From: Sphingobacterium chungjuense | GTDB lineage: Bacteria > Bacteroidota > Bacteroidia > Sphingobacteriales > Sphingobacteriaceae | Length of the DNA stretch: 64,000 nucleotides | Direction: 5' to 3' | NCBI RefSeq assembly: GCF_011316935.1 | Contig: NZ_WLYS01000003.1 | Location: 1-64,000 of the forward strand | Shown: positions 1-10,700 of the stretch, one piece after another | Position numbering within the stretch: position 1 is the stretch's first letter | How the letters are laid out: each line of letters begins with the position of its first letter | Translations under genes and position numbers: made by a program | Notes under the pieces: model-generated | Database searches by the model: none | Told to the model about the DNA's origin: nothing | What the model saw: only the letters and a program-made list of their open reading frames with translations

Positions 1-81
1 CACGAAGGGCTGGGTAATCGTACGCCGATTGAAGCGGTCAGAAAAATACCCAAAAACGAAGCTGCAGAAGTACTAAAATAA
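1..81 (+). CDS. C-terminal tail of a gene cut by the window edge (possible integrase-type transposase)
   Basis: An open frame runs from base 1 to a TAA at 79-81 and gives 26 residues containing HEGLGNRTPIEAV. The H-x-x-LGxRTP pattern resembles the end of DDE integrase-core transposases (IS3/IS481 type). DUF2384 antitoxin tails also carry an LGxRTPxEA motif, so that family is the main alternative. There is too little sequence to decide, and no inverted repeat of an insertion sequence was recognised in the 170 bases that follow. Confidence 0.35.
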   Translation, partial: HEGLGNRTPIEAVRKIPKNEAAEVLK

Positions 82-254
82 ATTAGAAAATAGCAGATTT
101 TGCTGTCTGAAAAATGGGGTACTTACAACACGAGCGCTATTATTAACCGCTAAATCACTATTTTTAACGTAGTAACATTCAGGAATTCAAAATTGATTTT
201 TTGCTTTCTGAAGTTTTGTGATCACTTAAAAATCTAACTTGTTATAATCGACTT

Positions 255-1265
255 ATGAAGCTTTCGTCTTTATGTACCATTGTTTTATTGTTAACCATAC
301 TGAACGGCTGTACGCACGAAAGGAAAAGCAAGTCTGCGGTTGAAACGAAGCAGTCACACCATATCACCGTACCGAAGCATATTACGCGCACGATCAAACA
401 GGATAAAAATGGCATTATATGGATCGCTGCATTTGACGGTGTGTTTCGGTATGATGGAGAATCCTTCGAAAACATTATGGAAGGCATCAGTACCGCTCGC
501 TATTTCTCGATTTTAGAAGATCAAAAGGGCAGATTTTGGATATCTTCTGTAGGATCAGGTGTATTTCACTACGATGGGAAGTGCTTCGAACACTTTACGA
601 CTAAAGATGGGCTTGTGCATGACAACGTAACCGAAATCTTTGAAGATAGTGCTGGCGCTGTATGGTTCAGTACAGAAAATGGAATCAGTAAATACGACGG
701 TCAGCGATTCCAAAACTTTATTATAAAGGAGGGAACGAAAGATAATGCCGTCAATGCCATCGTGGAAGATCAAAATGGAAATTACTGGGTAGGAACTAGA
801 GGAAATCTTTACTTATACGATGGTACAGATTTCAATATAGTCACTCATCAAAATAGTTCATTGCAAAATGTGCGAAGCATTATAAAAGATCAAGAGGGAC
901 GCATTTGGTTGGGAGGTAATGATGGGCTCTGGCGATATGATCATACTGGTTTTACACAGTTATCGCAGGATTTTGTTGGCAATATCTACGAGGACGAGAA
1001 AGGTAATATCTTAACTAGTTCTTCGGAAAATCAAAATGACAACGTTCATCTCCAACACGATAAAAACAATGAAGTAAAAAACTGGAAAATAGTACGCTAC
1101 GATAAAAATGATTTAGATAAGGCTGTGATTTCACCAACTGCTGTCATAGAAAATCAAAAAATGCTTTTTGGAATGTTGCAAAGTGCGGATAAAGACTTGT
1201 GGTTTGGGTCACTATATGGTATCAATCGCTTTGATGGTCATACCATTGAGGATTTTAAGCAATAA
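255..1265 (+). CDS. Two-component-regulator-propeller lipoprotein (Reg_prop repeats)
   Basis: This 336-residue protein starts with a lipoprotein signal (hydrophobic run, then LNGC, Cys at about residue 19), so it is predicted to be a lipidated envelope protein. The rest consists of repeated blocks of the type 'edqkGrfWiss..GvfhYDGk.F..f', the signature of Reg_prop repeats that form seven-bladed propellers in the periplasmic sensor half of hybrid two-component systems. Here the propeller stands alone, without histidine kinase or DNA-binding domains. A membrane LytTR regulator follows 150 bp downstream on the same strand and could be its partner, which is inference only. No promoter was recognised upstream. 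Confidence 0.8.
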   Translation: MKLSSLCTIVLLLTILNGCTHERKSKSAVETKQSHHITVPKHITRTIKQDKNGIIWIAAFDGVFRYDGESFENIMEGISTARYFSILEDQKGRFWISSVGSGVFHYDGKCFEHFTTKDGLVHDNVTEIFEDSAGAVWFSTENGISKYDGQRFQNFIIKEGTKDNAVNAIVEDQNGNYWVGTRGNLYLYDGTDFNIVTHQNSSLQNVRSIIKDQEGRIWLGGNDGLWRYDHTGFTQLSQDFVGNIYEDEKGNILTSSSENQNDNVHLQHDKNNEVKNWKIVRYDKNDLDKAVISPTAVIENQKMLFGMLQSADKDLWFGSLYGINRFDGHTIEDFKQ

Positions 1266-1413
1266 ATAAAAGTTTCAGAAGTCAGTAATGGCTCAGTTCA
1301 ATCTATAATAAAACGTCGTTAAATTGTTATCTATGCACATTATTATGCTTAGATTAGAAGTAACTATTTAGGCAAAAAAGTAAATCGTAAACGAATTTCA
1401 ATTTTTACAGCAT

Positions 1414-2268
1414 ATGCTTAGTATCCAATATCCAAATCCCAGTAGTGAAACACGCAAGGAGCTGGTGTGGACATCAGCACTTGCGGGAGTTTTTCTTTAC
1501 GTTCTTTTGTTAATCTACCAGCCGTTTGGCACCAGCCAATTCAATCATGAATACAAATATGTATTGCTTTTCCCGTATGCTTTAATAGCCGCTACCGCAT
1601 TCGGAGTTGTAGGATGGCTAATTCCAAAGGCAAAGAACACTTGGACATTAGGTTTAGAGATCCTTAAAATGGCGCAAATACTTTTGATCACCTCGGTGTT
1701 GTCATACATTTACAATACGATATTTATCAGCAAGATTCCCATTTCGATCGAAAACTACGTGTATATGTTAATATACACATTGGCATTGTGGACTCCGATA
1801 TCGATCATTTACCTACTGGCAAGGTATATTTATCTAAATAACAAACAAACTGAAATCATAGATAGGAGCGAGGTAGTCTCAGAAGAGTTTGCTAAAACCG
1901 ATTTAGAAGATCTTAAACTGTGCATTGTTTCTGATTATGCCTTGGATAGCTTAGAAATTAGATGTGGTGATTTTTTATATGCTGAATCTGCTGACAACTA
2001 TTGCAGCCTCTTTTTCTACCAGAACGGCATAGTGCATCATAAAATGATTAGAATTTCGCTGACCAAGTTAATAGAACGGATACCTGCTGATGGGATACAA
2101 CAAGTACATCGTTCATTGGTGGTTAATCTAAACAAAGTGGTCAGTTTTAAAGGAAATAGTGCAGGCTATAAAATTTCGATGGAAAATGTGGGTAAGCCAC
2201 TCAGTGTTTCTAGAAAATATATTAGTTCAACTATCCCATTTCTTAAAAAGCTGAACACTCGTCCCTAA
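1414..2268 (+). CDS. Membrane-anchored LytTR-family transcriptional regulator
   Basis: The protein has 284 residues. Residues about 20-150 hold four hydrophobic segments, predicted to be transmembrane. Residues about 175-280 match a LytTR DNA-binding domain: a 'gdflYaEsadNYcslf' strand-turn region, then 'M.RiSLtkLierip...iqqVHRSlvVNlnkV' and 'lsVSRkY'. There is no receiver domain, so it is a one-component membrane regulator rather than a classic response regulator. The CPBP protease gene follows 68 bp downstream and may be co-transcribed. The ligand and target promoters cannot be told from sequence. Confidence 0.85.
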   Translation: MLSIQYPNPSSETRKELVWTSALAGVFLYVLLLIYQPFGTSQFNHEYKYVLLFPYALIAATAFGVVGWLIPKAKNTWTLGLEILKMAQILLITSVLSYIYNTIFISKIPISIENYVYMLIYTLALWTPISIIYLLARYIYLNNKQTEIIDRSEVVSEEFAKTDLEDLKLCIVSDYALDSLEIRCGDFLYAESADNYCSLFFYQNGIVHHKMIRISLTKLIERIPADGIQQVHRSLVVNLNKVVSFKGNSAGYKISMENVGKPLSVSRKYISSTIPFLKKLNTRP

Positions 2269-2336
2269 ACATTGTCAGTCGCCACTTTTGACTATTTCGT
2301 ATTGCTTATGCATCCTACATTTGCCTGAAATACGAA

Positions 2337-3113
2337 ATGAATATGAAAAAGCGCTCCTATTATCCAATCTTCGTGATTGGGTTCGTTATCTATTATTTGT
2401 TGGACATTAGTTTCTTTTCTGCATGCCAAAAACAGATTATGATTTGGATACAGTCTAAATCATTAGGACATGTTCTTACCTATGCTATAACTATACTTCC
2501 GCTACTCTTAACTACAGCTCTGTTGCGTAAGAGTCTCAAATATGTTTCTAGAAATTTAGGGGTTAATGGCAATCTGCTTGTTGGTATGTTATACGCTTTT
2601 TTATGTACTTTGCCAATGCTGGTCGCGTTTACACTAAGATTCGAACTGACTACGATGTCATTTGATACCATTATCATAAATACCATTTCATCGGCGTTTT
2701 TCGAAGAGCTTATATTTAGAGGCTTTCTATTTGGCATGTTGTACAGATTTACACACTTAGGTTTTCTACCCGCGGTTTTTCTAGGTTCGTTGCTTTTTGG
2801 TATCGCCCACCTCTATCAAAGTACAGATACGACTGAACTGGCTGGAATATTTATCATGACGTTTCTAGGATCTATCTTATTTGCGTGGATTTACAGCGAA
2901 TGGAACTTTAACCTTTGGACTGCCATCTTCCTACATTGTTTTATGAATCTATATTGGTTGATTTTTAATGTGGATGATACAGCTCTAGGAGGAATTTATG
3001 CTAATGCATTTCGGTTTGCTACTATTTTTATCGCTATAGCCGGCACCATCATTTACAAGCAGAAATTTAATATTCCGATGAGTATAAGTCGTAAAGATTG
3101 GTGGCTAAAGTGA
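2337..3113 (+). CDS. CPBP-family intramembrane metalloprotease
   Basis: This 258-residue, strongly hydrophobic protein has about eight membrane segments. The signature FFEELIFRGFLFG (the EExxxR motif of the CPBP/Abi family, PF02517) lies near residues 121-133. It is followed by a G-IAH-LY segment and a later 'ifLHcfmNlyW' segment, which supply the conserved metal-binding or catalytic His and Asn positions. Family members cleave membrane substrates or act in prenyl-protein or bacteriocin self-immunity. Its gene follows the LytTR regulator, a common pairing with peptide-signal systems, but no bacteriocin gene is visible. ATG at 2343 is an alternative start. Confidence 0.8.
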   Translation: MNMKKRSYYPIFVIGFVIYYLLDISFFSACQKQIMIWIQSKSLGHVLTYAITILPLLLTTALLRKSLKYVSRNLGVNGNLLVGMLYAFLCTLPMLVAFTLRFELTTMSFDTIIINTISSAFFEELIFRGFLFGMLYRFTHLGFLPAVFLGSLLFGIAHLYQSTDTTELAGIFIMTFLGSILFAWIYSEWNFNLWTAIFLHCFMNLYWLIFNVDDTALGGIYANAFRFATIFIAIAGTIIYKQKFNIPMSISRKDWWLK

Positions 3114-3281
3114 TCCATAGATCAAAGAATTGCTAAGTGAAATTCAATAATTTTCCTAATTATTGTTAAAAAATACCTGCTTTTGGTAAAATATTGAATT
3201 TTTGCAATATCATTGTGATATTAATAAAATGGCGATCCAAAATGGAGCGTTATATATTTACAACCAAAAACTGATCTTTAT

Positions 3282-3512
3282 ATGTTTGCCTATTTTATAC
3301 GACTGATAGTTGCACTATGTGCATATATAGTATTTCCCAATGATTTGCAGGCGCAACAGGGGAGTGAAATAGGAATCATTTCAAATGATATAGATAAGGT
3401 AGAATTAGATATGAACTTGGAGAATGATGTACCACTAAAAACACAAAACACTTCATTAATGAAAGTTAGAGGTCATTTAAAAACACCAGATCTAGCATTT
3501 ATTTTTAGCTAA
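3282..3512 (+). CDS. Small secreted hypothetical protein
   Basis: The frame encodes 76 residues that begin with a clear signal peptide (hydrophobic run to about residue 20, cleavage near LQAQ/Q). The mature part is short and acidic, with no recognised domain. The sequence 'gfi' to 'LEMDLNLEND'-like spacing hints at the N-terminus of a larger secreted protein, so a truncated gene is possible. A short palindrome (AATATCA-TTG-TGATATT, 3206-3222) lies about 60 bp upstream. Confidence 0.4.
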   Translation: MFAYFIRLIVALCAYIVFPNDLQAQQGSEIGIISNDIDKVELDMNLENDVPLKTQNTSLMKVRGHLKTPDLAFIFS

Positions 3513-3574
3513 AGATTTTTCTTATAGAACTAGCTAAATCAAAGTTCGATTGCCTTCAAATATCTAGAGTCCTA

Positions 3575-3943
3575 TTAATTAGATAATACCTCTATCGCTT
3601 CTTCTTTAGATTTAACAAAATTTACTTGTCGTCCTTTATTACTCTCTCTGATAAAGTCCTGTAAGCTATTACTAGTGTAGGCTGAGAAATCACCGACAAT
3701 CACTAATCGAAGACGATAGTTGCTGAATTTTTGCAAAATATCACCAGCTAAACCACTTTTAAGATCGAAAAAACTAGGCGCCAGATTGTGCTCGTAAACA
3801 ATCACACGCTCAGCGCCATGATAGTAAAGATTGCCTACTAGATCTGATCCATCTTCGCTATTTGTAACTACATCATCTCTTGAAGTCAATTCAGCAATTT
3901 CAAAATTTCCAATTTTATATACTTCTATTTTAATGTTTTCCAT
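3575..3943 (-). CDS. DUF4180 domain-containing protein
   Basis: The protein has 122 residues from the ATG at 3943, or 134 from an in-frame ATG at 3979; the shorter form matches the usual DUF4180 start (MENIKIEVYKIG). The single domain shows 'taeDg.DLvgnlyyhGaerviiyehnl.psFFDLksGlAGdILQKfsnYrlrlvIvGdfs', typical of PF13788. The molecular role is unknown; related proteins are cytosolic and often monocistronic. It faces neighbours on the opposite strand and has no evident operon partner. Confidence 0.8.
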   Translation of the reverse strand: MENIKIEVYKIGNFEIAELTSRDDVVTNSEDGSDLVGNLYYHGAERVIVYEHNLAPSFFDLKSGLAGDILQKFSNYRLRLVIVGDFSAYTSNSLQDFIRESNKGRQVNFVKSKEEAIEVLSN

Positions 3944-4189
3944 TTCTTCAAAGTTTTTAACCACTTTTTTAGGTAGCATTTCGCACCTATTAGGTATATA
4001 TACGCCAATTGAATCCTCACTTTTAAGACTACGCTAACAATATAGCACGAATTGAGTGATTTCTATATCTTTTCTCAACAAATGCCACATCCATCCAACA
4101 ATGGTACAATTACTGTAGATAAAAACAAATATGAAAATTGCCAGTTAATCAGGAAGACCATATTCTATCAAATCCAAACGAAATTCACG

Positions 4190-4774
4190 ATGCGAACGAC
4201 GTCTTTATATCTATCTGCAATTGTTATTATTTTCCTATCGGCCTGTGGTGGCGATAACTCAAGATCTGTCGAATTAGATAGACGCGAAGCGGCACTTGCA
4301 GAACGCGAGAAGCAGGTTGACTCCATTACCAAAGATTACCAAGCGCTATTAAACATGCGAGATAGCTTATCGCATATTAAGACGGTGCAACTTGACACGA
4401 TCATCATGAATGCACCTTGGACAGATTCTTTGGTTGGCGAATGGGAGAGTAGATTGGTCTGTATATCCACGACTTGTCGGGGATATGTAATTGGCGATCA
4501 ACGCACAGAACATTGGAGTTTCCTATCAGATAGCACTGGTCTTTATTTAGAAGTGACAGGTAAAGCCAAGTCTCCCAAAACATATCTGGCGAAAGCCTCC
4601 GCAAATAGAAATGAACTAACCTTGAAAGAACAAGAAACTGAAAGTGCTAGCCCAGCTTCTTTATTGTCATTTTCAGAAATTAGCAGCAGACAAATACGTG
4701 GGCAAAAACGCAACACCGGAGCAGACAATTGTAAACTAGTATTTTCCGTTCTTTTAACGCCGAGATCAAAATAA
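4190..4774 (+). CDS. Lipoprotein with N-terminal coiled coil, hypothetical
   Basis: The reading frame is open from 4052, but the lipoprotein signal MRTTSLYLSAIVIIFLSACGG begins at the ATG at 4190, so that start is chosen; lipobox Cys is near residue 19. A charged helical stretch (LDRREAALAEREKQVDS) after the Cys predicts a short coiled coil. The C-terminal part, with W-E-S-R and WSF-style motifs, looks like a small beta-rich domain, but no family was recognised. It ends 3 nt before the antiporter gene, so the two are probably co-transcribed. Confidence 0.65.
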   Translation: MRTTSLYLSAIVIIFLSACGGDNSRSVELDRREAALAEREKQVDSITKDYQALLNMRDSLSHIKTVQLDTIIMNAPWTDSLVGEWESRLVCISTTCRGYVIGDQRTEHWSFLSDSTGLYLEVTGKAKSPKTYLAKASANRNELTLKEQETESASPASLLSFSEISSRQIRGQKRNTGADNCKLVFSVLLTPRSK

Positions 4775-4777
4775 AAC

Positions 4778-6898
4778 ATGGTAAACTTAGCTATTCACGG
4801 ATTCACTTTGCCGGTAGAAGATCCGATCATCAAGTTTTTAATCGAGTTGGTGATCATTCTCTTTATTCCGATTCTATTAAATAAAATTAAAGTTCCCCAT
4901 CTTTTAGGGCTCATCATTGCAGGTGCTATTGTCGGGCCAAATGGCTTCAATATTTTGCTTCGCGATAGCAGCGTTGTTGTGATTGGTACGACCGGATTGC
5001 TGTATATCATGTTCTTGGCAGGACTAGAAATTGATATGGGCGACTTCAAAAAAAATAAATGGAAAAGCATTACCTTTTCTGTCTATACCTTTGCCGTACC
5101 ATTTGCTTTAGGACTATTAGGAGGATACTATGTGCTAAATTTCTCTTTATTAACCTCCATTCTCTTCGCCAGTTTATTCAGCTCGCACACACTCATTGTA
5201 TATCCATTAGTCAGCAGTTTGGGCGTGACCAAGAAAATCTCCGTAAACGTTACCGTTGGCGGTACCATGATTACCGATGTGCTTTCCTTATTAGTTTTGG
5301 CAGTCGTCGTCGGGATGACGCAAGGAGAAGTCGGAACGGCATTTTGGGTACAGCTCACCGTATCCATGATCTTATTTTCGTTGATCGTATTATTTGTATT
5401 CCCAATCATCGCTCGTTGGTTTTTCAAAACCATCCACGATAAAATATCCCAATACATTTTCGTCGTGGTGATTATCTATTTGGGTGCGCTTTTGGCAGAA
5501 CTTGCCGGTGTAGAAGCCATCATCGGGGCATTTTTCGCCGGCTTGGCTTTGAATCGATTAATTCCGCATACCTCACCGCTGATGAACCGAGTTGAGTTTG
5601 TCGGCAATGCTTTATTCATACCTTTCTTTTTGATTAGCGTCGGTATGTTAATTGATTTTCGCGCATTTATTAGTAGCTGGGAAACATTAGGTGTTGCTGC
5701 AGTGATGTTGGTAGCTTCTATTGGCGGTAAATATGTTGCTGCGATATTAACGCAAAAAACTTTCCGTTTTACCAAAGATGAGGGCATGTTGATCTTTGGT
5801 ATGAGTTCCGCATCAGCGGCAGCTACATTAGCAGCGGTACTCGTCGGTTACAATATCATTTTGGGCGAATCACCCAATGGCGAACCCATTCGATTGCTCA
5901 GCGAACATGTGCTCAACGGCAGTATTTTACTGATTTTAGTTTCCTGTACCATTTCTTCCTTCGTATCGATGTCCAGTGCCCAACGCATTGCGGAAGCAGA
6001 GAATGAGAAAACCGTGTCGGATAGTGATGGGCAGGAAGAGAAGATCTTGATGCCCATCAATAATGAAGAGATGACGCAAAAGATGATCAATCTGGGTCTA
6101 CTGATTAAAAATAAAGGCACTAAAGAAGGTGTGTATGTAATGAACGTGATCAATGAGGAAACCAAGGAATCCTCCTTGAAAAATGCGGAAAAGATCCTGG
6201 AGAATGCGGTGAAATTAGGTGCTTCGGCAGATACCTTGATTACCCCAATCAAGCGATATGATAGCTCGGTCGTATCGGGGATTAATAATGTGATTAAAGA
6301 AAATGAAGTAACAGATTTGATCATCGGATTGCAGAAGGAGCGTGGCTTTACACCATCCTTTATCTATAACTTGTATAATGGATATCTCAAAAATGAGCAT
6401 GTCAATCTGTTGCTGTATCATGCGATTCAGCCGCTTTCCACGATTAAGAATTATGTGGTTTTGATTCCGCCAAGAGCGGATCGTGAGCCCGGATTCTTTT
6501 ACGCCTTGCTTCGGATCTGGAATATTGCCAAAAACTCTGGCGCTACCATGCACTTCTATGCCTCTGCGGCCATGATTGATGTACTACAACGCATTTTGAA
6601 AAAGTCAAATATCGAAGCAGAAATGAGCGAAATAGCGACTTGGGATGAGGCGCAACAAAAAGCAGAGGATCTTGGGCGTGATCAGGGACTCATTATTGTG
6701 ATGGCGGATCGCAATCTATTCAGCTATGCTTCGCAAATGCATGCCGTCCCTGATTATTTGAATAGACAAGCGGTGGACAACAATTATATTCTCATTTATC
6801 CGTTCTCAAAAGAACGAAACATTGCGCAAGAATCTAGATCAGTAAATAATATTAATGATTTTGCCACCATCGGTAAATTGATCTCGAAGGTTTTTTAA
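4778..6898 (+). CDS. CPA2-type cation:proton antiporter with C-terminal universal-stress-like region
   Basis: This 706-residue protein has residues about 10-410 with 12-13 membrane segments typical of Na+/H+ exchangers of the KefB/CPA2 group: 'PhLLGLIiAGaivGPnGfn' near the start, 'FLaGLEiDm', 'GAFFAGLaLNrliP', 'FipFFlisVGMliDfra'. After about residue 430 comes a soluble region of about 270 residues resembling two UspA-like folds rather than the TrkA-N domain of Kef channels. Expected role: exchange of Na+ or K+ for H+ at the inner membrane, perhaps with nucleotide-dependent control through the Usp region. It follows the lipoprotein gene by 3 nt. Confidence 0.85.
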   Translation: MVNLAIHGFTLPVEDPIIKFLIELVIILFIPILLNKIKVPHLLGLIIAGAIVGPNGFNILLRDSSVVVIGTTGLLYIMFLAGLEIDMGDFKKNKWKSITFSVYTFAVPFALGLLGGYYVLNFSLLTSILFASLFSSHTLIVYPLVSSLGVTKKISVNVTVGGTMITDVLSLLVLAVVVGMTQGEVGTAFWVQLTVSMILFSLIVLFVFPIIARWFFKTIHDKISQYIFVVVIIYLGALLAELAGVEAIIGAFFAGLALNRLIPHTSPLMNRVEFVGNALFIPFFLISVGMLIDFRAFISSWETLGVAAVMLVASIGGKYVAAILTQKTFRFTKDEGMLIFGMSSASAAATLAAVLVGYNIILGESPNGEPIRLLSEHVLNGSILLILVSCTISSFVSMSSAQRIAEAENEKTVSDSDGQEEKILMPINNEEMTQKMINLGLLIKNKGTKEGVYVMNVINEETKESSLKNAEKILENAVKLGASADTLITPIKRYDSSVVSGINNVIKENEVTDLIIGLQKERGFTPSFIYNLYNGYLKNEHVNLLLYHAIQPLSTIKNYVVLIPPRADREPGFFYALLRIWNIAKNSGATMHFYASAAMIDVLQRILKKSNIEAEMSEIATWDEAQQKAEDLGRDQGLIIVMADRNLFSYASQMHAVPDYLNRQAVDNNYILIYPFSKERNIAQESRSVNNINDFATIGKLISKVF

Positions 6899-6909
6899 AT
6901 AGATTGATC

Positions 6910-7614
6910 ATGAGTACTATATCTATTCCGATGCTTGTAGCACTATTATTTGCTGTGATAATAAATAATTCAGCGACTGCGCAGCAAGGGGAACTTAACC
7001 AACTGCAACGATCAACTGTGGGTGACTGTCAATGTCCGGAGAACATATATACTAGTTCTGCCCCTAATCATACATTTACATTTTCGAATGACAAGCAAAT
7101 AGTGGTCTGCGGTTACGGAGTGGACGAGCAACAACCGGATGTCTTATCCGAATTTGTATTAGCAGAATGCGGAGTCGATACGGTAATCGATTTTTGGGGT
7201 GCTATGACGATTTGTCGATTGGGGTTTAAACCAGACACGCTATTCGTGCAGGAATTATATGAGTTGCCTACGGGCGATGATTTTCAGCTTCGCGAAATCG
7301 TATGGACGATAGAGGAATTTTCTTATAAAGGCGGCGAATTAATGCGGAAAAAACGTATAAATCGTAACTTAAAATTGTATGATAACGCCACTATTGAAAA
7401 CGTGTTGTACCGATACAAAGAGGCCGATAACGTCTTAAACGAGGATAAAATGCTATTAGCGGATCAATTGTTTACCGCCGCTTTAAGCGCTCATGCAAAA
7501 GCGAAATCAGCCTTCTTGGATTTTCGTCGGCGTTTTCCAGAATTAAGTGGAGCGTACCTACAACAATATCGCATTCTCACCGAGATGCTTAGTGCATGGG
7601 AAGAAGGGAGATGA
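6910..7614 (+). CDS. Secreted hypothetical protein
   Basis: The frame is open from a TTG at 6904, but the ATG at 6910 gives a normal signal peptide (MSTISIPMLVALLF... with cleavage near TAQQG), so it is preferred: 234 residues. The N-terminal half has CQC and further cysteines (C-G-Y-G, AECG, ICRLG) that could form disulfides; the C-terminal half is helical. No family was recognised. It begins 11 nt after the antiporter stop and is likely in the same transcript. Confidence 0.55.
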   Translation: MSTISIPMLVALLFAVIINNSATAQQGELNQLQRSTVGDCQCPENIYTSSAPNHTFTFSNDKQIVVCGYGVDEQQPDVLSEFVLAECGVDTVIDFWGAMTICRLGFKPDTLFVQELYELPTGDDFQLREIVWTIEEFSYKGGELMRKKRINRNLKLYDNATIENVLYRYKEADNVLNEDKMLLADQLFTAALSAHAKAKSAFLDFRRRFPELSGAYLQQYRILTEMLSAWEEGR

Positions 7615-7667
7615 AGTGCTTTAGATATTGCGCATCTGCTGTTGATCTCTATCGAAGAAAAAATAGA

Positions 7668-7693
7668 GCGTCATTTTGGTTTCAAAATGACGC
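7668..7693 (-). terminator. Rho-independent terminator of the A-PCP-R gene
   Basis: Perfect 11-bp stem GCGTCATTTTG / CAAAATGACGC with a GTTT loop. Read on the minus strand it is followed by CTCTATTTTTTC, giving a T-run, and it lies just past the stop of the minus-strand A-PCP-R gene. On the plus strand TATTTTTATTTTT follows at some distance, so it may also stop the convergent transcript. Confidence 0.8.
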
Positions 7694-7715
7694 CCAGTAG
7701 TATTTTTATTTTTCG

Positions 7716-10700
7716 CTAATCTTTTATGACGCCCATGTATTTCAGGTAGGGTGTCATCAGTTTTTCGTCAAAAACTGGTGGCTCTAAATCCGAATCAGCT
7801 AAGAAACGCTTCGTGTTGGAGCGATCGTAATAATAGGTATTTTCATAGGCTTCTACCAAACACTTACCTTCGTGGATATCTTCTGTAAATAATGCTAACA
7901 AAGGATATATCGGTAATTGATCATCATTTATCCATTGTTCCAACCACTGATGGTATTCCATTCCATCCAACTTAAGATCGTAATACTCTTTCATTTTCGA
8001 GCAGAAATCTGTTAGTGAAACGTCGTTCTCTGCCAATGGAGAAAGGTGAAAATTTAAGCCTACGGATTCTTTTTTCTTACTGATATGCACAATCGCTTTG
8101 CACATATAATCTACGGTAGTCAATTCGTCTTTCAGCCCCATGACCAAAGGGAATGATTTGAGTTGCACACAGCTCCTGATTAGAGCGCCCCACCATTGAT
8201 TCATCACGGTAGCACCAGAAGTACTATGACACACGGCAAACCCTAATCTAAAATTGATGATCGGCAATCCCTTGGCTTTGGCCTTTTCGGCGATACTTTC
8301 CATCACCCATTTGCTTTTGATGTATCCCAAATCTCGTGTTATGGCAGGCATATTCTGGTAAATGGAATCATCTTCGTACATCCACGTTTTTTGGGTAAAT
8401 GGGCGACCCCAGCTAAATACACCCATCGAAGACAGTAATACGAGATATTTCGTCTTTTGATGAACAGCCAATTCAATAATATGGTGCAAACCATCTATAT
8501 TTGGCTTTTTGATGAGAGAATAAGGTTGCACGTAACTAACCGAACTGCCAGAATGATAAATTACTTCCACCTTATCCGATATAAAGTCATAATCTTGATC
8601 ACTGATGCCAAATTTATCTACGGATAGATCGCCGATCACTGCAACGGTACGATGGTCATATGCTGCCAACCACGGCAATTTGAACTTTGCAAAAGTGTCC
8701 TTGATTCTTTGTATGCCATCCTCGGCATTGGCAGCACGCACCAAGCTGTAGATCGTAGCAGTGGTATTTTTTAATAGCTCTTCGAGCAGATGCGAACCCA
8801 CAAATCCTGTCACTCCAGTCAGAAATATATACTTGGGATTAGCTAATATAGCAGGGTCAGGCAGCGTAGTAATGTTGAAGTCTGTATGCAATTGGGCATC
8901 TTGAATCAGTTCTCTCTCCATCTCCTGTGCCCGAATTTTTTGAGAAACTTCCACTTGTTTCAATCGGTTTTCCACTTCGGTCACAAAAGAAGAAAGCGTC
9001 GTATAAAGGTATAATTCAGGCAAGGTAATTCTATTCCGTACCTTTTCTGGAAGCAATACATGCCAATGAGCAACCAGCAGCGAATAACCACCCAGTTCGA
9101 AAAAATCGTCATCATCGTGAACTTCCGTAATATCTAATAATTCTGACCAAATATGCTGTACCACATCCCGTAGATTATTTTCATTCCATATTGGCATAGG
9201 GGATGCTTCAGAAACCGTTTCTGGAATGATCAATTTTGCCTTATCTATTTTTCCAGCATGCGTAAGTGCCATTTTTTCGACAAAGACAATCTTATCGGGA
9301 ATCATATATGCCGGCATCACCTGCTGTAGCTTTGTTTTAACAGCATGATGCGTTAAGGTTTGTAGATCCTGATGCTCGGCGAACTGCACAAATGCGATCA
9401 ACGATGGTAAACCATTCGCTTTTTGCTGCACTTTGATAGCAGCACGCTGGATTTGTGGGAGTTTGGTCATATGGTGTTCAATTTCAGCCAGCTCTATACG
9501 GTATCCTCGTATTTTTACCTGCTCATCTCTTCTTCCAGAAAACTCCAAGTTACCATCGGATCGCCATTGGACAATATCACCGGTTTTATATAATGTACGA
9601 TATTCGCCCAATTTTCCGTGAAGCCATTCCGGCGCCTCAATGAAAGATTTCTCAGTATCTTCCGGTCTATTCAAGTATCCTAAAGCCAATGGTAAACCAC
9701 CGACATAGAGCTCGCCAGCAACAGCTGTGCCTACAGGTATTAAATTTTCATCCAACACGAATAGGTGTGCATACGGAACTGGATTGCCTATAATCCTTGG
9801 ATTTGGTTCTTCCTTAAATTCGTAATTGGTGACCGCTACAGTGGCCTCAGTCGGACCATAACTATTGATAAGCTTGATTTTCTTGTACCAAGCTTTCACA
9901 GTAGCTTCTGTACAAGCTTCTCCACCTATTCCGATGGTATGCAATTGTCCAATGGATTTATTTGTAGGCAACGACGCCAATACCATTGGTGGCATCAAGG
10001 GCACCGTGTCAATGTTATGTGCTACTATGTAATCAAGTAATGATTCTCCGACTATTTTATTGTTGGGATAAAGATAAACCGTAGCTCCATTGACCAAAGG
10101 AACCCAAATATCAATGACAGCCGCATCAAAACTTGGAGAAGCAAATTGTAATGTCTTACTGTGATGATCTATACCTAAAATCGCTGCTTGATGCATCACA
10201 AAATGAAAAAAGGAGCGATGACCTATCATCACTCCCTTTGGAACTCCAGTACTTCCCGAAGTATATATCACATAAGAAGTAGATTCAGGATCAAAATTTA
10301 CATCAATATTCTCTTTTGATAGGTTATTAAAGTCCGCATTATAATGCAATAAATCCAAAGATACAGAACGCGTATGGCGACGCTCTATTTTGTCTTGGTA
10401 CAGATCCTCCGTTAATAAGAAATCTACAGCAGCATCTTCTATCATAAAATTAATGCGTGCCTCTGGCAGTTCCCCATCAATTGGCAGATAAGCTGCACCA
10501 CTTTTCAGTACTGCTAAAAATGCGATAATTCTTCGAGCCGATTGAGCAATGCATACGCCAACAATACTGCCTGCTGTAATATCGTGCTCAAGGAGATAGG
10601 TGGCCAATTGATTAGCCTGTTGATTCAGTTCCTGATAAGTAATCTGAACATCACCATCGACCAAAGCGATTTTAGTCGGATTTTGATCACTTTGCTGCTC